Positions 31,908-41,984 of a stretch of 64,000 nucleotides of DNA are shown here, piece by piece. Source of the stretch: Pseudomonas sp. Irchel 3A7 (GTDB lineage: Bacteria; Pseudomonadota; Gammaproteobacteria; Pseudomonadales; Pseudomonadaceae); assembly GCF_900187565.1 (NCBI RefSeq), contig NZ_FYED01000005.1, positions 62,001 to 126,000 on the forward strand, written 5' to 3'. The position numbers and the translations under genes were made by a program. Below the pieces are notes generated by a model that was not told the origin of the DNA, did no database searches, and saw only the letters and a list, made by a program, of their open reading frames with translations. The first letter of the stretch is position 1; every line of letters starts with the position of its first letter.

Positions 31908-31964
31908 AGTATGCAATTCCTGAGTATTTAAGTCAACTATAAGACCTAGTACTTTAGTCAGGTT
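31908..31964 (-). promoter_or_regulatory. iscR promoter overlapped by IscR type 1-like boxes
   Basis: Minus strand: -35 TTGACT (31931-31936), a 17-base spacer and -10 CATACT (31908-31913), 31 bases before the ATG. A 25-base site at 31916-31940 matches the E. coli type 1 IscR consensus at most conserved positions (ATA-GTT-GACT-TAAAT-ACTC) and covers the -35. A weaker second match at 31940-31964 abuts it. Match by eye. Confidence 0.6.
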
Positions 31965-32059
31965 TACCCGCAAAGAGCGGGCGCATGATATCAGGGTCTG
32001 CGGCTTAATGGCACACCGCTTAGCGCTGTGCCATTGCCTGAATACGACCTACAAAGGCA

Positions 32060-32836
32060 TTAACCGGCCTGACTCTGGTCCTTGTCCTTCACGCAGGCGA
32101 AGTCTTCTTCGCGCAGCTCAGGCAGATCCTTGGCACAGTAATTACTGCCCAGATCCTTCAATGCCCCGCACATCCCCTCCAGACGACCATCCACGGCCTG
32201 CAGGTGATCAAGCAGTTGATTGATGGCGCGCGCCACCGGGTCCGGCATGTCTTCGCTGACACCATAGGCATCAAAACCGATCTTCTCGGCCATGGCCTTG
32301 CGCTTGGCGTCCTGCTCTTCATCGGACTTGACGATAATCCGCCCCGGAATCCCGACAACGGTCGCACCCGCCGGAACAGCCTTGGTAACCACCGCATTGG
32401 AGCCGACCTTGGCCCCGGCACCGACCGTGAACGGGCCGAGCACCTTGGCGCCCGCCCCAACCACCACGCCATCTTCAAGGGTCGGGTGACGCTTGCCCTT
32501 GTTCCAGCTGGTGCCGCCCAGGGTCACGCCCTGATACAGGGTCACGTCGTTGCCGATCTCGGCGGTTTCACCGATGACAATGCCCATGCCGTGGTCAATA
32601 AAGAACCGCCGACCGACCTTGGCACCCGGATGGATCTCGATCCCGGTCAGCCAGCGACCGAAGTTCGACACCAGCCGCGCCAGCCATTTCAGGTCGGCAC
32701 GCCACAACATCGATGACAGGCGATGGATCCAGATGGCATGCATGCCCGGGTAGCAGGTCAGGACTTCAAAAGCATTACGCGCTGCTGGATCACGATGGAA
32801 AACACTCTGGATATCTTCACGCAAACGCTCGAACAT
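32060..32836 (-). CDS. cysE: Serine O-acetyltransferase
   Basis: Makes O-acetylserine for cysteine synthesis. 258 residues: helical N-terminus ([13 protein letters not shown]) and left-handed beta-helix hexapeptides with [17 protein letters not shown] and [13 protein letters not shown]. Between trmJ and the isc operon, as in other pseudomonads, linking cysteine supply with Fe-S assembly. ATG at 32836 overlaps none; one more Met precedes it at 32839. Confidence 0.96.
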   Translation of the reverse strand: MFERLREDIQSVFHRDPAARNAFEVLTCYPGMHAIWIHRLSSMLWRADLKWLARLVSNFGRWLTGIEIHPGAKVGRRFFIDHGMGIVIGETAEIGNDVTLYQGVTLGGTSWNKGKRHPTLEDGVVVGAGAKVLGPFTVGAGAKVGSNAVVTKAVPAGATVVGIPGRIIVKSDEEQDAKRKAMAEKIGFDAYGVSEDMPDPVARAINQLLDHLQAVDGRLEGMCGALKDLGSNYCAKDLPELREEDFACVKDKDQSQAG

Positions 32837-32838
32837 CA

Positions 32839-33609
32839 TTAATCCTTCCGCTTCAGAAGCTCGCCACGGGCCGCTTTTTGGGTTTCCGTGAGGATGCCAC
32901 GCAATATATTCATTTCCGCCCGGCTGACCGAGCTGCGTCCGTACAACCGGCGCAGGCGCGCCATCAAGTGCCGTGGCTTTTCCGGATCGAGAAACTCAAT
33001 GGCCACCAGGGTCTGTTCCAGGTGCTCATAGAATCGTTCCAGCTCGTCCATGGTCGCCAGCTCAGCGCTTTTGACCGATGCCACTTCTTCCTTCTCGACC
33101 TTGCTCGGCTGACCTTCGGCCGCCAGCCAGGACATGCGCACTTCATAACTCAACACCTGCACCGCCGCCCCAAGGTTCAGCGAGCTGAACTCAGGGTCGG
33201 ATGGGATGTGCACGTGATAATGACATCGCTGCAGCTCTTCATTGGTCAGGCCGGAATCTTCACGGCCGAACACCAGGGCGATCTCGGCGCCCTGCCCGGC
33301 TTCCTCCACCACTTTCGCACCGCATTCACGGGGATCGAGCAGCGGCCAGGGAATCCGGCGATCACGGGCGCTGGTGCCGAGCACCAGATTGCAGCCGACC
33401 AAGGCATCTTCCAAGGTGGCGACGACTTGCGCTTTTTCAAGGATGTCTCCGGCACCGGAGGCACGGGCATCGGCCTCGTGATGCGGGAACAAGCGTGGTT
33501 CGACCAGCACCAGCCGCGACAGCCCCATGTTTTTCATGGCGCGCGCGGTCCCGCCGATATTGCCCGGATGGCTGGTATTGACCAGGACGACACGAATGTT
33601 TTGCAGCAA
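32839..33609 (-). CDS. trmJ: tRNA (Cm32/Um32) methyltransferase TrmJ
   Basis: SPOUT 2'-O-methylase of tRNA position 32. 256 residues from a TTG at 33609, chosen because [31 protein letters not shown] starts are the family norm; an ATG seven codons earlier is the alternative. Knot motifs [15 protein letters not shown] and the [19 protein letters not shown] stretch are clear. Confidence 0.93.
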   Translation of the reverse strand: MLQNIRVVLVNTSHPGNIGGTARAMKNMGLSRLVLVEPRLFPHHEADARASGAGDILEKAQVVATLEDALVGCNLVLGTSARDRRIPWPLLDPRECGAKVVEEAGQGAEIALVFGREDSGLTNEELQRCHYHVHIPSDPEFSSLNLGAAVQVLSYEVRMSWLAAEGQPSKVEKEEVASVKSAELATMDELERFYEHLEQTLVAIEFLDPEKPRHLMARLRRLYGRSSVSRAEMNILRGILTETQKAARGELLKRKD

Positions 33610-33690
33610 GGGAGGCGCTCTCGAACACATTATCGGGAGCAGAATCTTACAGCGCTCACTACCGTTAAGCCATGAAAGCGAACGTCGTCC

Positions 33691-33718
33691 TTCACCTGTA
33701 GAAACTTTCTGATAGAAT
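33691..33718 (+). promoter_or_regulatory. Predicted sigma-70 promoter of suhB
   Basis: TTCACC, 16-base spacer, TAGAAT; 37 bases before the suhB ATG. Sequence match only. Confidence 0.4.
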
Positions 33719-33754
33719 GCCCGGCTTTCTTTAACAACCTTAGGTGACACATCC

Positions 33755-34573
33755 ATGCAGCCCATGCTGAATATCGCGCTGCGCGCCGCCCGCAGCGCCA
33801 GTGAATTGATCTTCCGCTCCATCGAGCGCCTGGATACCATCAAGGTCGACGAAAAAGACGCCAAGGATTACGTATCCGAGGTGGACCGCGCCGCCGAACA
33901 GAAAATCATCGACGCGCTGCGCAAGGCTTACCCGAATCATTCGATCATGGGTGAAGAGACCGGCCTGCATGCCGGTACCGGGATCGAAGGCGAAGAGTAC
34001 CTGTGGATCATCGACCCACTGGACGGCACCACCAACTTCCTGCGCGGCATTCCTCACTTCGCTGTCAGCATCGCCTGCAAATACCGCGGTCGCCTGGAAC
34101 ACGCCGTTGTTCTGGACCCGGTTCGCCAGGAAGAATTCACCGCCAGCCGCGGTCGCGGCGCTCAACTGAACGGTCGCCGCCTGCGCGTCAGCGGCCGCAC
34201 CAGCCTGGACGGCGCCCTGCTGGGTACCGGCTTCCCGTTCCGTGACGACCAAATGGACAACCTCGACAACTACCTGGGCATGTTCCGCGCCCTGGTTGGC
34301 CAGACCGCAGGCATCCGCCGTGCCGGCTCGGCAAGCCTGGACCTGGCCTACGTGGCCGCCGGTCGTTTCGACGCTTTCTGGGAGTCGGGACTGTCCGAGT
34401 GGGACATGGCCGCAGGCGCCCTGCTGATTCAGGAAGCAGGCGGCCTGGTGAGCGACTTCACCGGTGGTCACGACTTCCTCGAAAAAGGCCACGTCGTTGC
34501 CGGTAACACCAAATGCTTCAAGGCAGTCCTGACGGCGATCCAGCCGCACCTGCCGGCCTCGCTGAAGCGCTAA
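33755..34573 (+). CDS. suhB: Inositol-1-monophosphatase SuhB
   Basis: Mg-dependent phosphatase, also a Nus-factor in rRNA transcription in enterics. 272 residues with the metal motifs GEETG, WIIDPLDGTTNFL and SEWDMAAGALL. Divergent from trmJ, monocistronic with its own terminator. Confidence 0.96.
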   Translation: MQPMLNIALRAARSASELIFRSIERLDTIKVDEKDAKDYVSEVDRAAEQKIIDALRKAYPNHSIMGEETGLHAGTGIEGEEYLWIIDPLDGTTNFLRGIPHFAVSIACKYRGRLEHAVVLDPVRQEEFTASRGRGAQLNGRRLRVSGRTSLDGALLGTGFPFRDDQMDNLDNYLGMFRALVGQTAGIRRAGSASLDLAYVAAGRFDAFWESGLSEWDMAAGALLIQEAGGLVSDFTGGHDFLEKGHVVAGNTKCFKAVLTAIQPHLPASLKR

Positions 34574-34588
34574 GCGCCCAAGCGACAG

Positions 34589-34615
34589 AAAAGCACCCTT
34601 CGGGGTGCTTTTTTT
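34589..34615 (+). terminator. Intrinsic terminator of suhB
   Basis: AAGCACCC-TTCG-GGGTGCTT with seven T; UUCG tetraloop. Confidence 0.9.
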
Positions 34616-34653
34616 ATGCCTGGAATCCACCCCCGATAACACCACTGACCCCC

Positions 34654-34743
34654 TGTGGGAGCGAGCCTGCTCGCGAAAGCGGCCTCACATCCAGCAATGA
34701 TGGCGACTGATACACCGCCTTCGCGAGCAGGCTCGCTCCCACA
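34654..34743. repeat. REP palindrome pair after suhB
   Basis: TGTGGGAGCGAGCCTGCTCGCGAA and its inverted copy, 42 bases apart. Confidence 0.85.
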
Positions 34744-34777
34744 GGGGCATTAACGGTTGTGCATAAATCCCGGGCAC

Positions 34778-34802
34778 AAAAAAGCACCCCGCAGGGTGCT
34801 TC
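34778..34802 (-). terminator. Intrinsic terminator of the glycine-zipper gene
   Basis: Minus strand AGCACCC-TGC-GGGGTGCT followed by six T, 26 bases after the stop at 34828. Confidence 0.8.
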
Positions 34803-34827
34803 TTTTTGAATCTTTGATTTCAGCAGA

Positions 34828-35379
34828 TCAATGAGCCTGCTGATTCTCCGACAAGATCAACTTGCCCTCTTTATCCACTGGAATCTGGTTACCAGGATCG
34901 CGATCCATTCGCACTTTCCCCTCTTTACCGTCCAGCGAGTAGCGCACGTCGTAACCCACGACCTTGTCACTGATGTCATTCACCGTATTACAACGGGTTT
35001 GCGTCGTGGTGTAGGTGTCACGCTCTTGCATGCCCTCCTGAACCTTGTTGCCGGCGTAACCGCCACCGACCGCGCCCGCCACCGTGGCAATTTTCTTGCC
35101 GGTGCCGCCGCCGATCTGATTACCCAGCAAACCACCCGCCAGCGCACCTACCACGGTACCGGCGATCTGGTGTTGATCTTTCACCGGCGCTTGCCGGGTA
35201 ACAGCTACATCCTTGCACACTTCACGTGGAGTCTTGATTTGCGTCTTGACCGGCTCAACGGCGAGTACTTGCGCATACTCAGGGCCGTTATCTTTAACCA
35301 GGCTGTAGGTGGCCACAGCACCCCCGGCAGTCACACCGACAGCACCCAGTACAGCACCAACCAGCATCGACTTGTTCAC
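34828..35379 (-). CDS. Glycine-zipper 2TM outer-membrane-type protein
   Basis: 183 residues from GTG 35379, chosen for GGAGG five bases upstream. N-terminal hydrophobic signal/anchor rich in Gly/Ala/Val (LVGAVLGAVGVTAGGAVATY), then a glycine-zipper hairpin (GTVVGALAGGLLGNQIGGG...GAVGGGYAGNKVQEG), the 17-kDa surface antigen (SlyB/PcpA-like) theme. Probably envelope-located; function unknown. Flanked by terminators, so monocistronic. The same gene lies beside secF in P. aeruginosa, from memory. Confidence 0.85.
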   Translation of the reverse strand: MNKSMLVGAVLGAVGVTAGGAVATYSLVKDNGPEYAQVLAVEPVKTQIKTPREVCKDVAVTRQAPVKDQHQIAGTVVGALAGGLLGNQIGGGTGKKIATVAGAVGGGYAGNKVQEGMQERDTYTTTQTRCNTVNDISDKVVGYDVRYSLDGKEGKVRMDRDPGNQIPVDKEGKLILSENQQAH

Positions 35380-35437
35380 ATGAACCTCCTGACCATCCAA
35401 TGCGGGATAAACCCGCGCTTCTCCCAGCCTTGGAGCA

Positions 35438-35472
35438 TAAAAAAAGGCGCGAGTTCAACTCGCGCCTTTTTG
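35438..35472. terminator. Bidirectional intrinsic terminator after secF
   Basis: AAAAAAA-GGCGCGAGTT, CA loop, AACTCGCGCC-TTTTT. Ends the yajC-secD-secF transcript. Confidence 0.9.
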
Positions 35473-35498
35473 GACTACATCGCTGGAGGAAGCCTCCT

Positions 35499-36413
35499 TC
35501 AAGGACGGTCGTCGACTTCCTTCTCGGTATTCACCGTCGGAATCAGGTCTTCGGAGCTCAGGTTCAGCCAGATCAGCACCACGTTGGCGATGTAGATCGA
35601 CGAGTAAGTACCCGCCAGAACACCCACCAGCAGCGCCAGGGAGAAGCCGTACAGGTTGTCGCCACCAAAGAACAGCAGTGCCGCGATCGCCAGCAAGGTG
35701 GAAACCGAAGTGGCGATGGTCCGCAGCAGGGTCTGGGTGGTCGAGATGTTGATGTTCTCGATCAGGCTGGCCTTGCGCAGTACGCGGAAGTTCTCACGAA
35801 CCCGGTCGAATACCACGATGGTGTCGTTGAGCGAGTAACCGATGATCGCCAGTACCGCCGCCAGCACCGTCAGGTCGAAGGTGATCTGGAAGAACGACAG
35901 GATACCGATGGTCACGATCACGTCGTGGATCAGGGACACGATCGCACCAACGGCGAATTTCCACTGAAAGCGGAACGCCAGGTAGATCAGGATGCCGCCC
36001 AGCGCCATCAGCATGCCGAGGCCGCCCTGGTCGCGCAGCTCTTCACCCACCTGCGGGCCGACGAACTCGACGCGCTTGACCGTCGCCGGGTTGTCGCCGC
36101 CGACCTTCTGCAGCGCTTCCGCCACCTGGTGACCCAGTTGCGGATCTTCACCCGGCATGCGCACCAGCAAATCGGTGGTGGCGCCGAAGTTCTGCACCAC
36201 GGCTTCGTGGTAGCCCGAGGAAACAAGCTGCTCACGCACCTTGGTCACATCGGCCGGACGCTCATAGGTCAGCTCGATGAGCGTACCGCCGGTGAAGTCC
36301 AGGCCCCAGTTCATGCCCTTGGTGGCGACGCTGAATAAGGCCAGCACGGTAAGGAACAATGTGACGCCGAACGCAACGTTGCGAACGCCCATGAAGTTGA
36401 TTGTACGTAACAT
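35499..36413 (-). CDS. secF: Protein translocase subunit SecF
   Basis: RND-type membrane protein that with SecD uses the proton gradient to finish protein export. 304 residues, six helices, first periplasmic loop after helix 1, motif GLDFTGGTLIEL and the helix-4 to 5 region GYSLNDTIVVFDRVREN. Nine bases downstream of secD. Confidence 0.97.
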   Translation of the reverse strand: MLRTINFMGVRNVAFGVTLFLTVLALFSVATKGMNWGLDFTGGTLIELTYERPADVTKVREQLVSSGYHEAVVQNFGATTDLLVRMPGEDPQLGHQVAEALQKVGGDNPATVKRVEFVGPQVGEELRDQGGLGMLMALGGILIYLAFRFQWKFAVGAIVSLIHDVIVTIGILSFFQITFDLTVLAAVLAIIGYSLNDTIVVFDRVRENFRVLRKASLIENINISTTQTLLRTIATSVSTLLAIAALLFFGGDNLYGFSLALLVGVLAGTYSSIYIANVVLIWLNLSSEDLIPTVNTEKEVDDRP

Positions 36414-36422
36414 GGCAGCCCC

Positions 36423-38294
36423 TTAAATCCACAACTTCTTGAAGTCACGTCCGCCGAAGATCAGGTTGACCATCGCGCGGGTGACCATGATGGCCGTGAA
36501 CATCGAGGTCAGAACCCCGAGGGACATGGTCACGGCGAAGCCCTTGACCGGACCTGTACCCATGGCAAACAGGATCCCGCCCACCAGCAAGGTGGTCAGG
36601 TTGGCGTCGAGAATCGCGGTGAATGCGCGACCGAAACCTTCGTTGATTGCCCGCTGTACGCTCATGCCCGCCGCAATCTCCTCACGAATCCGCGAGAAGA
36701 TCAGTACGTTGGCGTCGACCGCCATACCCATGGTCAACACGATACCGGCGATACCCGGCAGGGTCAGCGTGGCGCCCAGCAGCGACATCAGTGCCAGCAG
36801 CAGCACCATGTTCACACCCAGCGCAACCGTGGCGATGATGCCGAAGAAGCGATAGATGGCGATGATGAACAGCGAGACGAACAGCATGCCCCACAGCGAC
36901 GCATCAACCCCCTTGACGATGTTGTCGGCACCCAGGCTTGGACCAATGGTGCGCTCTTCAGCGAAGTACATCGGCGCCGCCAGACCACCGGCACGCAACA
37001 GCAGCGCCAGTTCGGACGATTCGCCCTGGCCGGTCAGGCCGGTAATGCGGAATTGCGCACCCAGCGGCGACTGAATGGTCGCCAGGCTGATGATCTTCTT
37101 CTCTTCTTTGAACGACTGAACCGGCACTTCTTTTTCGACGCCGTTGACCACTTGCTTGGTGTAAGTGGTGACCGGACGCTGCTCGATGAAGATTACCGCC
37201 ATGCTGCGACCGACGTTCGTACGGGTCGCACGACTCATCAGCTCGCCGCCGTGGCCGTCCAGACGAATGTTCACTTCCGGCGAACCGTGCTCGCCGAAGC
37301 CAGCCTTGGCGTCAGTCACCTGGTCGCCAGTGATGATCAGGCCACGCTCGATCTGCGCCGGAGGACGGTTGCCCTCACGGAATTCGAAAGTTTCGGAAGT
37401 GGCTTTCGAAGCACCCGGCTCGGCCGCCAGACGGAACTCGAGGTTGGCCGTCTTGCCGAGGATACGCTTGGCTTCTGCGGTGTCCTGTACGCCCGGCAGC
37501 TCAACCACGATACGGTTGGCGCCCTGACGCTGGACGATAGGTTCGGCAACACCCAGCTCGTTGACGCGGTTACGTACCGTGGTCAAGTTCTGCTTGATGG
37601 AGTATTCGCGGATTTCCGCCAGCTTCGCCGGGGTCATCGCCAGACGCAGTACCGGTTGGCCATTGAGGTCGGCCGGAACAATGTCGAAATCGTTGAAGTT
37701 CTTGCGGATGATCGAACGGGCCTGTTCGCGGGTCGCTTCATCGGAGAAGCCCAGCTGAATGGCACCGCCCAGTTGCGGCAGGCTGCGATAGCGCAGTTTC
37801 TCTTTACGCAACAGGCTCTTGACGTCGCCTTCGTAGACTTTCAGGCGTGCATCCAGGGCTTTGTCCATGTCCACTTCGAGCAGGAAGTGCACACCACCGG
37901 ACAAGTCCAGACCCAGCTTCATCGGGTGCGCGGCCAGGCTGCGCAGCCATTGCGGGGTGGTTTGTGCCAGGTTCAGCGCGACGACGTAGTCATCACCCAG
38001 CGCCTTGCGCACGACGTCCTTGGCAGGCAACTGGTCTTCAGCCTTGACCAGGCGAATCAGACCGCCCTTGCCGCCGGCAGCCAGGGTGGCAGCCTTGACG
38101 TTGATCCCGGCTTCCTTGAGAGCTGCGCTCACACGGTCCAGATCAGCCTGATTGACCTGCAGCGCAGTGCTTGCACCGCTGACCTGAATGGCCGGGTCGT
38201 CAGGATAAAGATTGGGAGCGGAATAAATCAGACCGATCGCCAGCACCGCCAGGATCAGAATGTATTTCCACAGAGGGTATTTGTTCAGCATCAC
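36423..38294 (-). CDS. secD: Protein translocase subunit SecD
   Basis: 623 residues: N-terminal helix, large periplasmic P1 head (with GLDLSGGVHFLLEVD), five further helices, and the GMAVDANVLIFSRIREE signature. Two Met codons open the frame (38294, 38291). Works with SecF and YajC at SecYEG. Confidence 0.97.
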   Translation of the reverse strand: MMLNKYPLWKYILILAVLAIGLIYSAPNLYPDDPAIQVSGASTALQVNQADLDRVSAALKEAGINVKAATLAAGGKGGLIRLVKAEDQLPAKDVVRKALGDDYVVALNLAQTTPQWLRSLAAHPMKLGLDLSGGVHFLLEVDMDKALDARLKVYEGDVKSLLRKEKLRYRSLPQLGGAIQLGFSDEATREQARSIIRKNFNDFDIVPADLNGQPVLRLAMTPAKLAEIREYSIKQNLTTVRNRVNELGVAEPIVQRQGANRIVVELPGVQDTAEAKRILGKTANLEFRLAAEPGASKATSETFEFREGNRPPAQIERGLIITGDQVTDAKAGFGEHGSPEVNIRLDGHGGELMSRATRTNVGRSMAVIFIEQRPVTTYTKQVVNGVEKEVPVQSFKEEKKIISLATIQSPLGAQFRITGLTGQGESSELALLLRAGGLAAPMYFAEERTIGPSLGADNIVKGVDASLWGMLFVSLFIIAIYRFFGIIATVALGVNMVLLLALMSLLGATLTLPGIAGIVLTMGMAVDANVLIFSRIREEIAAGMSVQRAINEGFGRAFTAILDANLTTLLVGGILFAMGTGPVKGFAVTMSLGVLTSMFTAIMVTRAMVNLIFGGRDFKKLWI

Positions 38295-38354
38295 GCCGCC
38301 CGCTTATGACGCGGGGCGCCTTGCGCGCCCCGTCGATTGAGTAGAAGTTGAAAC

Positions 38355-38693
38355 TTAGATCGCTTTCAGCGTGCCTTTTGGCAGCGTGGCGGCGATGGCG
38401 CCTTTCTGGAATTTCATTTCGACGGTGTCGGAAACTTCCAGAACGACGAAATCGTCGGCCACTTTGGTGATCTTGCCGGCGATGCCGCCGGTGGTCACGA
38501 CTTCGTCGCCTTTCTGCAGGCTGCTCAGCAGGTTCTTCTGCTCTTTGGCGCGCTTGGCCTGTGGACGCCAGATCATCAGGTAGAAGATGACCAGAAAGCC
38601 GACCAGGAAAATCCACTCAAAGCCGCCGCCCATTGGGGATGCAGCTGCCGGTGCAGCAGCGTCAGCCATGGCATTAGAGATAAAAAAGCTCAT
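38355..38693 (-). CDS. yajC: Preprotein translocase accessory subunit YajC
   Basis: 112 residues, one membrane helix (about 24-42, FEWIFLVGFLVIFYLMIW), then RPQAKRAKEQKNLLSSL and a basic/acidic cytosolic domain. First Sec gene of the secretion operon, following tgt. Confidence 0.96.
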   Translation of the reverse strand: MSFFISNAMADAAAPAAASPMGGGFEWIFLVGFLVIFYLMIWRPQAKRAKEQKNLLSSLQKGDEVVTTGGIAGKITKVADDFVVLEVSDTVEMKFQKGAIAATLPKGTLKAI

Positions 38694-38736
38694 TTAGCAC
38701 TCCAGTTGCAAATGTTGAATCTTGGGGTCAGGAAAC

Positions 38737-40931
<2,195 letters not shown>

Positions 40932-41038
40932 GATGGGGTTCGTCTAGCAGGGCCGGGAAGTCTAGCGGAAATATCAAAAATTCTCCATGTACCTGATTGA
41001 CCGACGGTTATCACCTCTCTATACTTCGCCGCCATTGA

Positions 41039-41123
41039 GCCCTGATGGCGGAATTGGTAGACGCGGCGGATTCAAAATCCGTTTTCGAAAGGAGTGGGAG
41101 TTCGAGTCTCCCTCGGGGCACCA
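41039..41123 (+). tRNA. tRNA-Leu (anticodon CAA)
   Basis: 85 bases with encoded CCA. Seven-pair acceptor stem (GCCCTGA with TCGGGGC, one G-U), loop TTCAAAA giving anticodon CAA for UUG codons, a long variable arm, and TTCGAGT in the T loop. Just downstream of queA (divergent), a known conserved position. Confidence 0.97.
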
Positions 41124-41132
41124 AAATTAAGA

Positions 41133-41161
41133 AAGGTCTTGCTTAGCAAGGCCTTTTTTTT
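41133..41161 (+). terminator. Intrinsic terminator of tRNA-Leu
   Basis: AAGGTCTTGC-TTA-GCAAGGCCTT followed by T-run, ten bases after CCA. A lone REP arm lies at 41196-41220. Confidence 0.9.
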
Positions 41162-41276
41162 CGCCTAAAGAAAAGCACCTGACACCCCGCCGACCTGTGG
41201 GAGCCAGCCTGCTGGCGATGCTTTTTTTGATTTTTCGCACCCTCGGTCAGTAAGACACTCATCAAGGACTTCATCC

Positions 41277-41606
41277 ATGGAATCGCAACTGGAAACCGTC
41301 GCCCTCTTCTCTCTTAAGCTGGCTTACGAGTCGGAAGGTCAGAGTCCGATTTTGCGAGATGACCTGGTCATGGGTGACTACCAGCGGGATGTGTTTGAGT
41401 TACTGGTGCGTCGGGGGGATGTTGAGGGGATTCAGGTGAAGGTGGGTGAGTGTGTGGGGTTAGCGCTGGAGGCTGTTGGGGGTGTGGATAAGCCGTTGGG
41501 GCGGGAGTTGCGGAGGTTGGCGAGTGAGTTTGCCGGGATCCAGACGATAAAGCAGATTGGTGCGCCGCTCATTGCGCTCAAGGATTTTTTGAAAGACATT
41601 CAATGA
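41277..41606 (+). CDS. Hypothetical protein, 109 aa
   Basis: ATG 41277 with AAGGAC nine bases upstream. Soluble, alpha-helical by composition: MESQLETVALFSLKLAYESEG, then valine/glycine-rich middle and C-terminal ASEFAGIQTIKQIGAPLIALKDFL. No motif I recognise. GC-rich third positions resemble the core genome, so it likely belongs to the tRNA-Leu flank, not to the AT-rich operon downstream. Confidence 0.7.
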   Translation: MESQLETVALFSLKLAYESEGQSPILRDDLVMGDYQRDVFELLVRRGDVEGIQVKVGECVGLALEAVGGVDKPLGRELRRLASEFAGIQTIKQIGAPLIALKDFLKDIQ

Positions 41607-41764
41607 GTAAAGCGTCGCAGAAAAAACGGAGATGCCCAACAGGCATACCGACGCTAGCGCCACAGCCAGATCAAAAAATCTCTCCCTTTTTCCACCATGA
41701 GTCAAACGCTGTCGTGCATATTTTGCGCGGATCCACACCGGTCTCTGAATTGGCAGCGATATGA
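41603..41764 (+). CDS. Possible 53-aa ORF overlapping the preceding stop
   Basis: ATG 41603 overlaps the TGA at 41604-41606 (ATGA), product basic at the N-terminus (MSKASQKKRRCPTG). The overlap suggests coupling, but no family is recognised; it may be a decayed gene. Confidence 0.25.
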   Translation: MSKASQKKRRCPTGIPTLAPQPDQKISPFFHHESNAVVHILRGSTPVSELAAI

Positions 41765-41856
41765 CGATTTTTTCCTCCGGAACGCCTGCGCGTACGGATG
41801 CAATGAGAACCCGTCATGAAAGCGCAGTCCGCCCTGGATTCGACTCATTTTTACTT

Positions 41857-41884
41857 TTGACTTTCAGCCTGTTTTTTTTATAAA
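41857..41884 (+). promoter_or_regulatory. Predicted sigma-70 promoter of the ATPase/kinase operon
   Basis: TTGACT (41857-41862), 16-base spacer including a run of eight T, TATAAA (41879-41884); about 95 bases of untranslated leader before the ATG at 41985. It sits at the switch from GC-rich to AT-rich sequence, so the operon carries its own promoter. Confidence 0.6.
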
Positions 41885-41984
41885 TTTCGTAAAAAACAAA
41901 GTAGTCGCACCTTCTTGACTGTGAGAATCTGAGCTATCTTAAAAACATGATTAATCTCAGCAAGAAAAGGACTCGGAGCTAGAC

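Noticed and set aside
41039..41123. tRNA-Leu as an attL with attR further right
   Set aside because: I found no second copy of the tRNA 3' end before 50.3 kb and no integrase.
41460..41738. Minus-strand open frame of 92 codons
   Set aside because: Antisense to the 109-aa gene and no ribosome site; the short hydrophobic stretch comes from AT-rich DNA.
41915..41940. TTGACT...TATCTT as operon promoter
   Set aside because: Spacer only 14 bases; TTGACT-16-TATAAA at 41857-41884 is much better.
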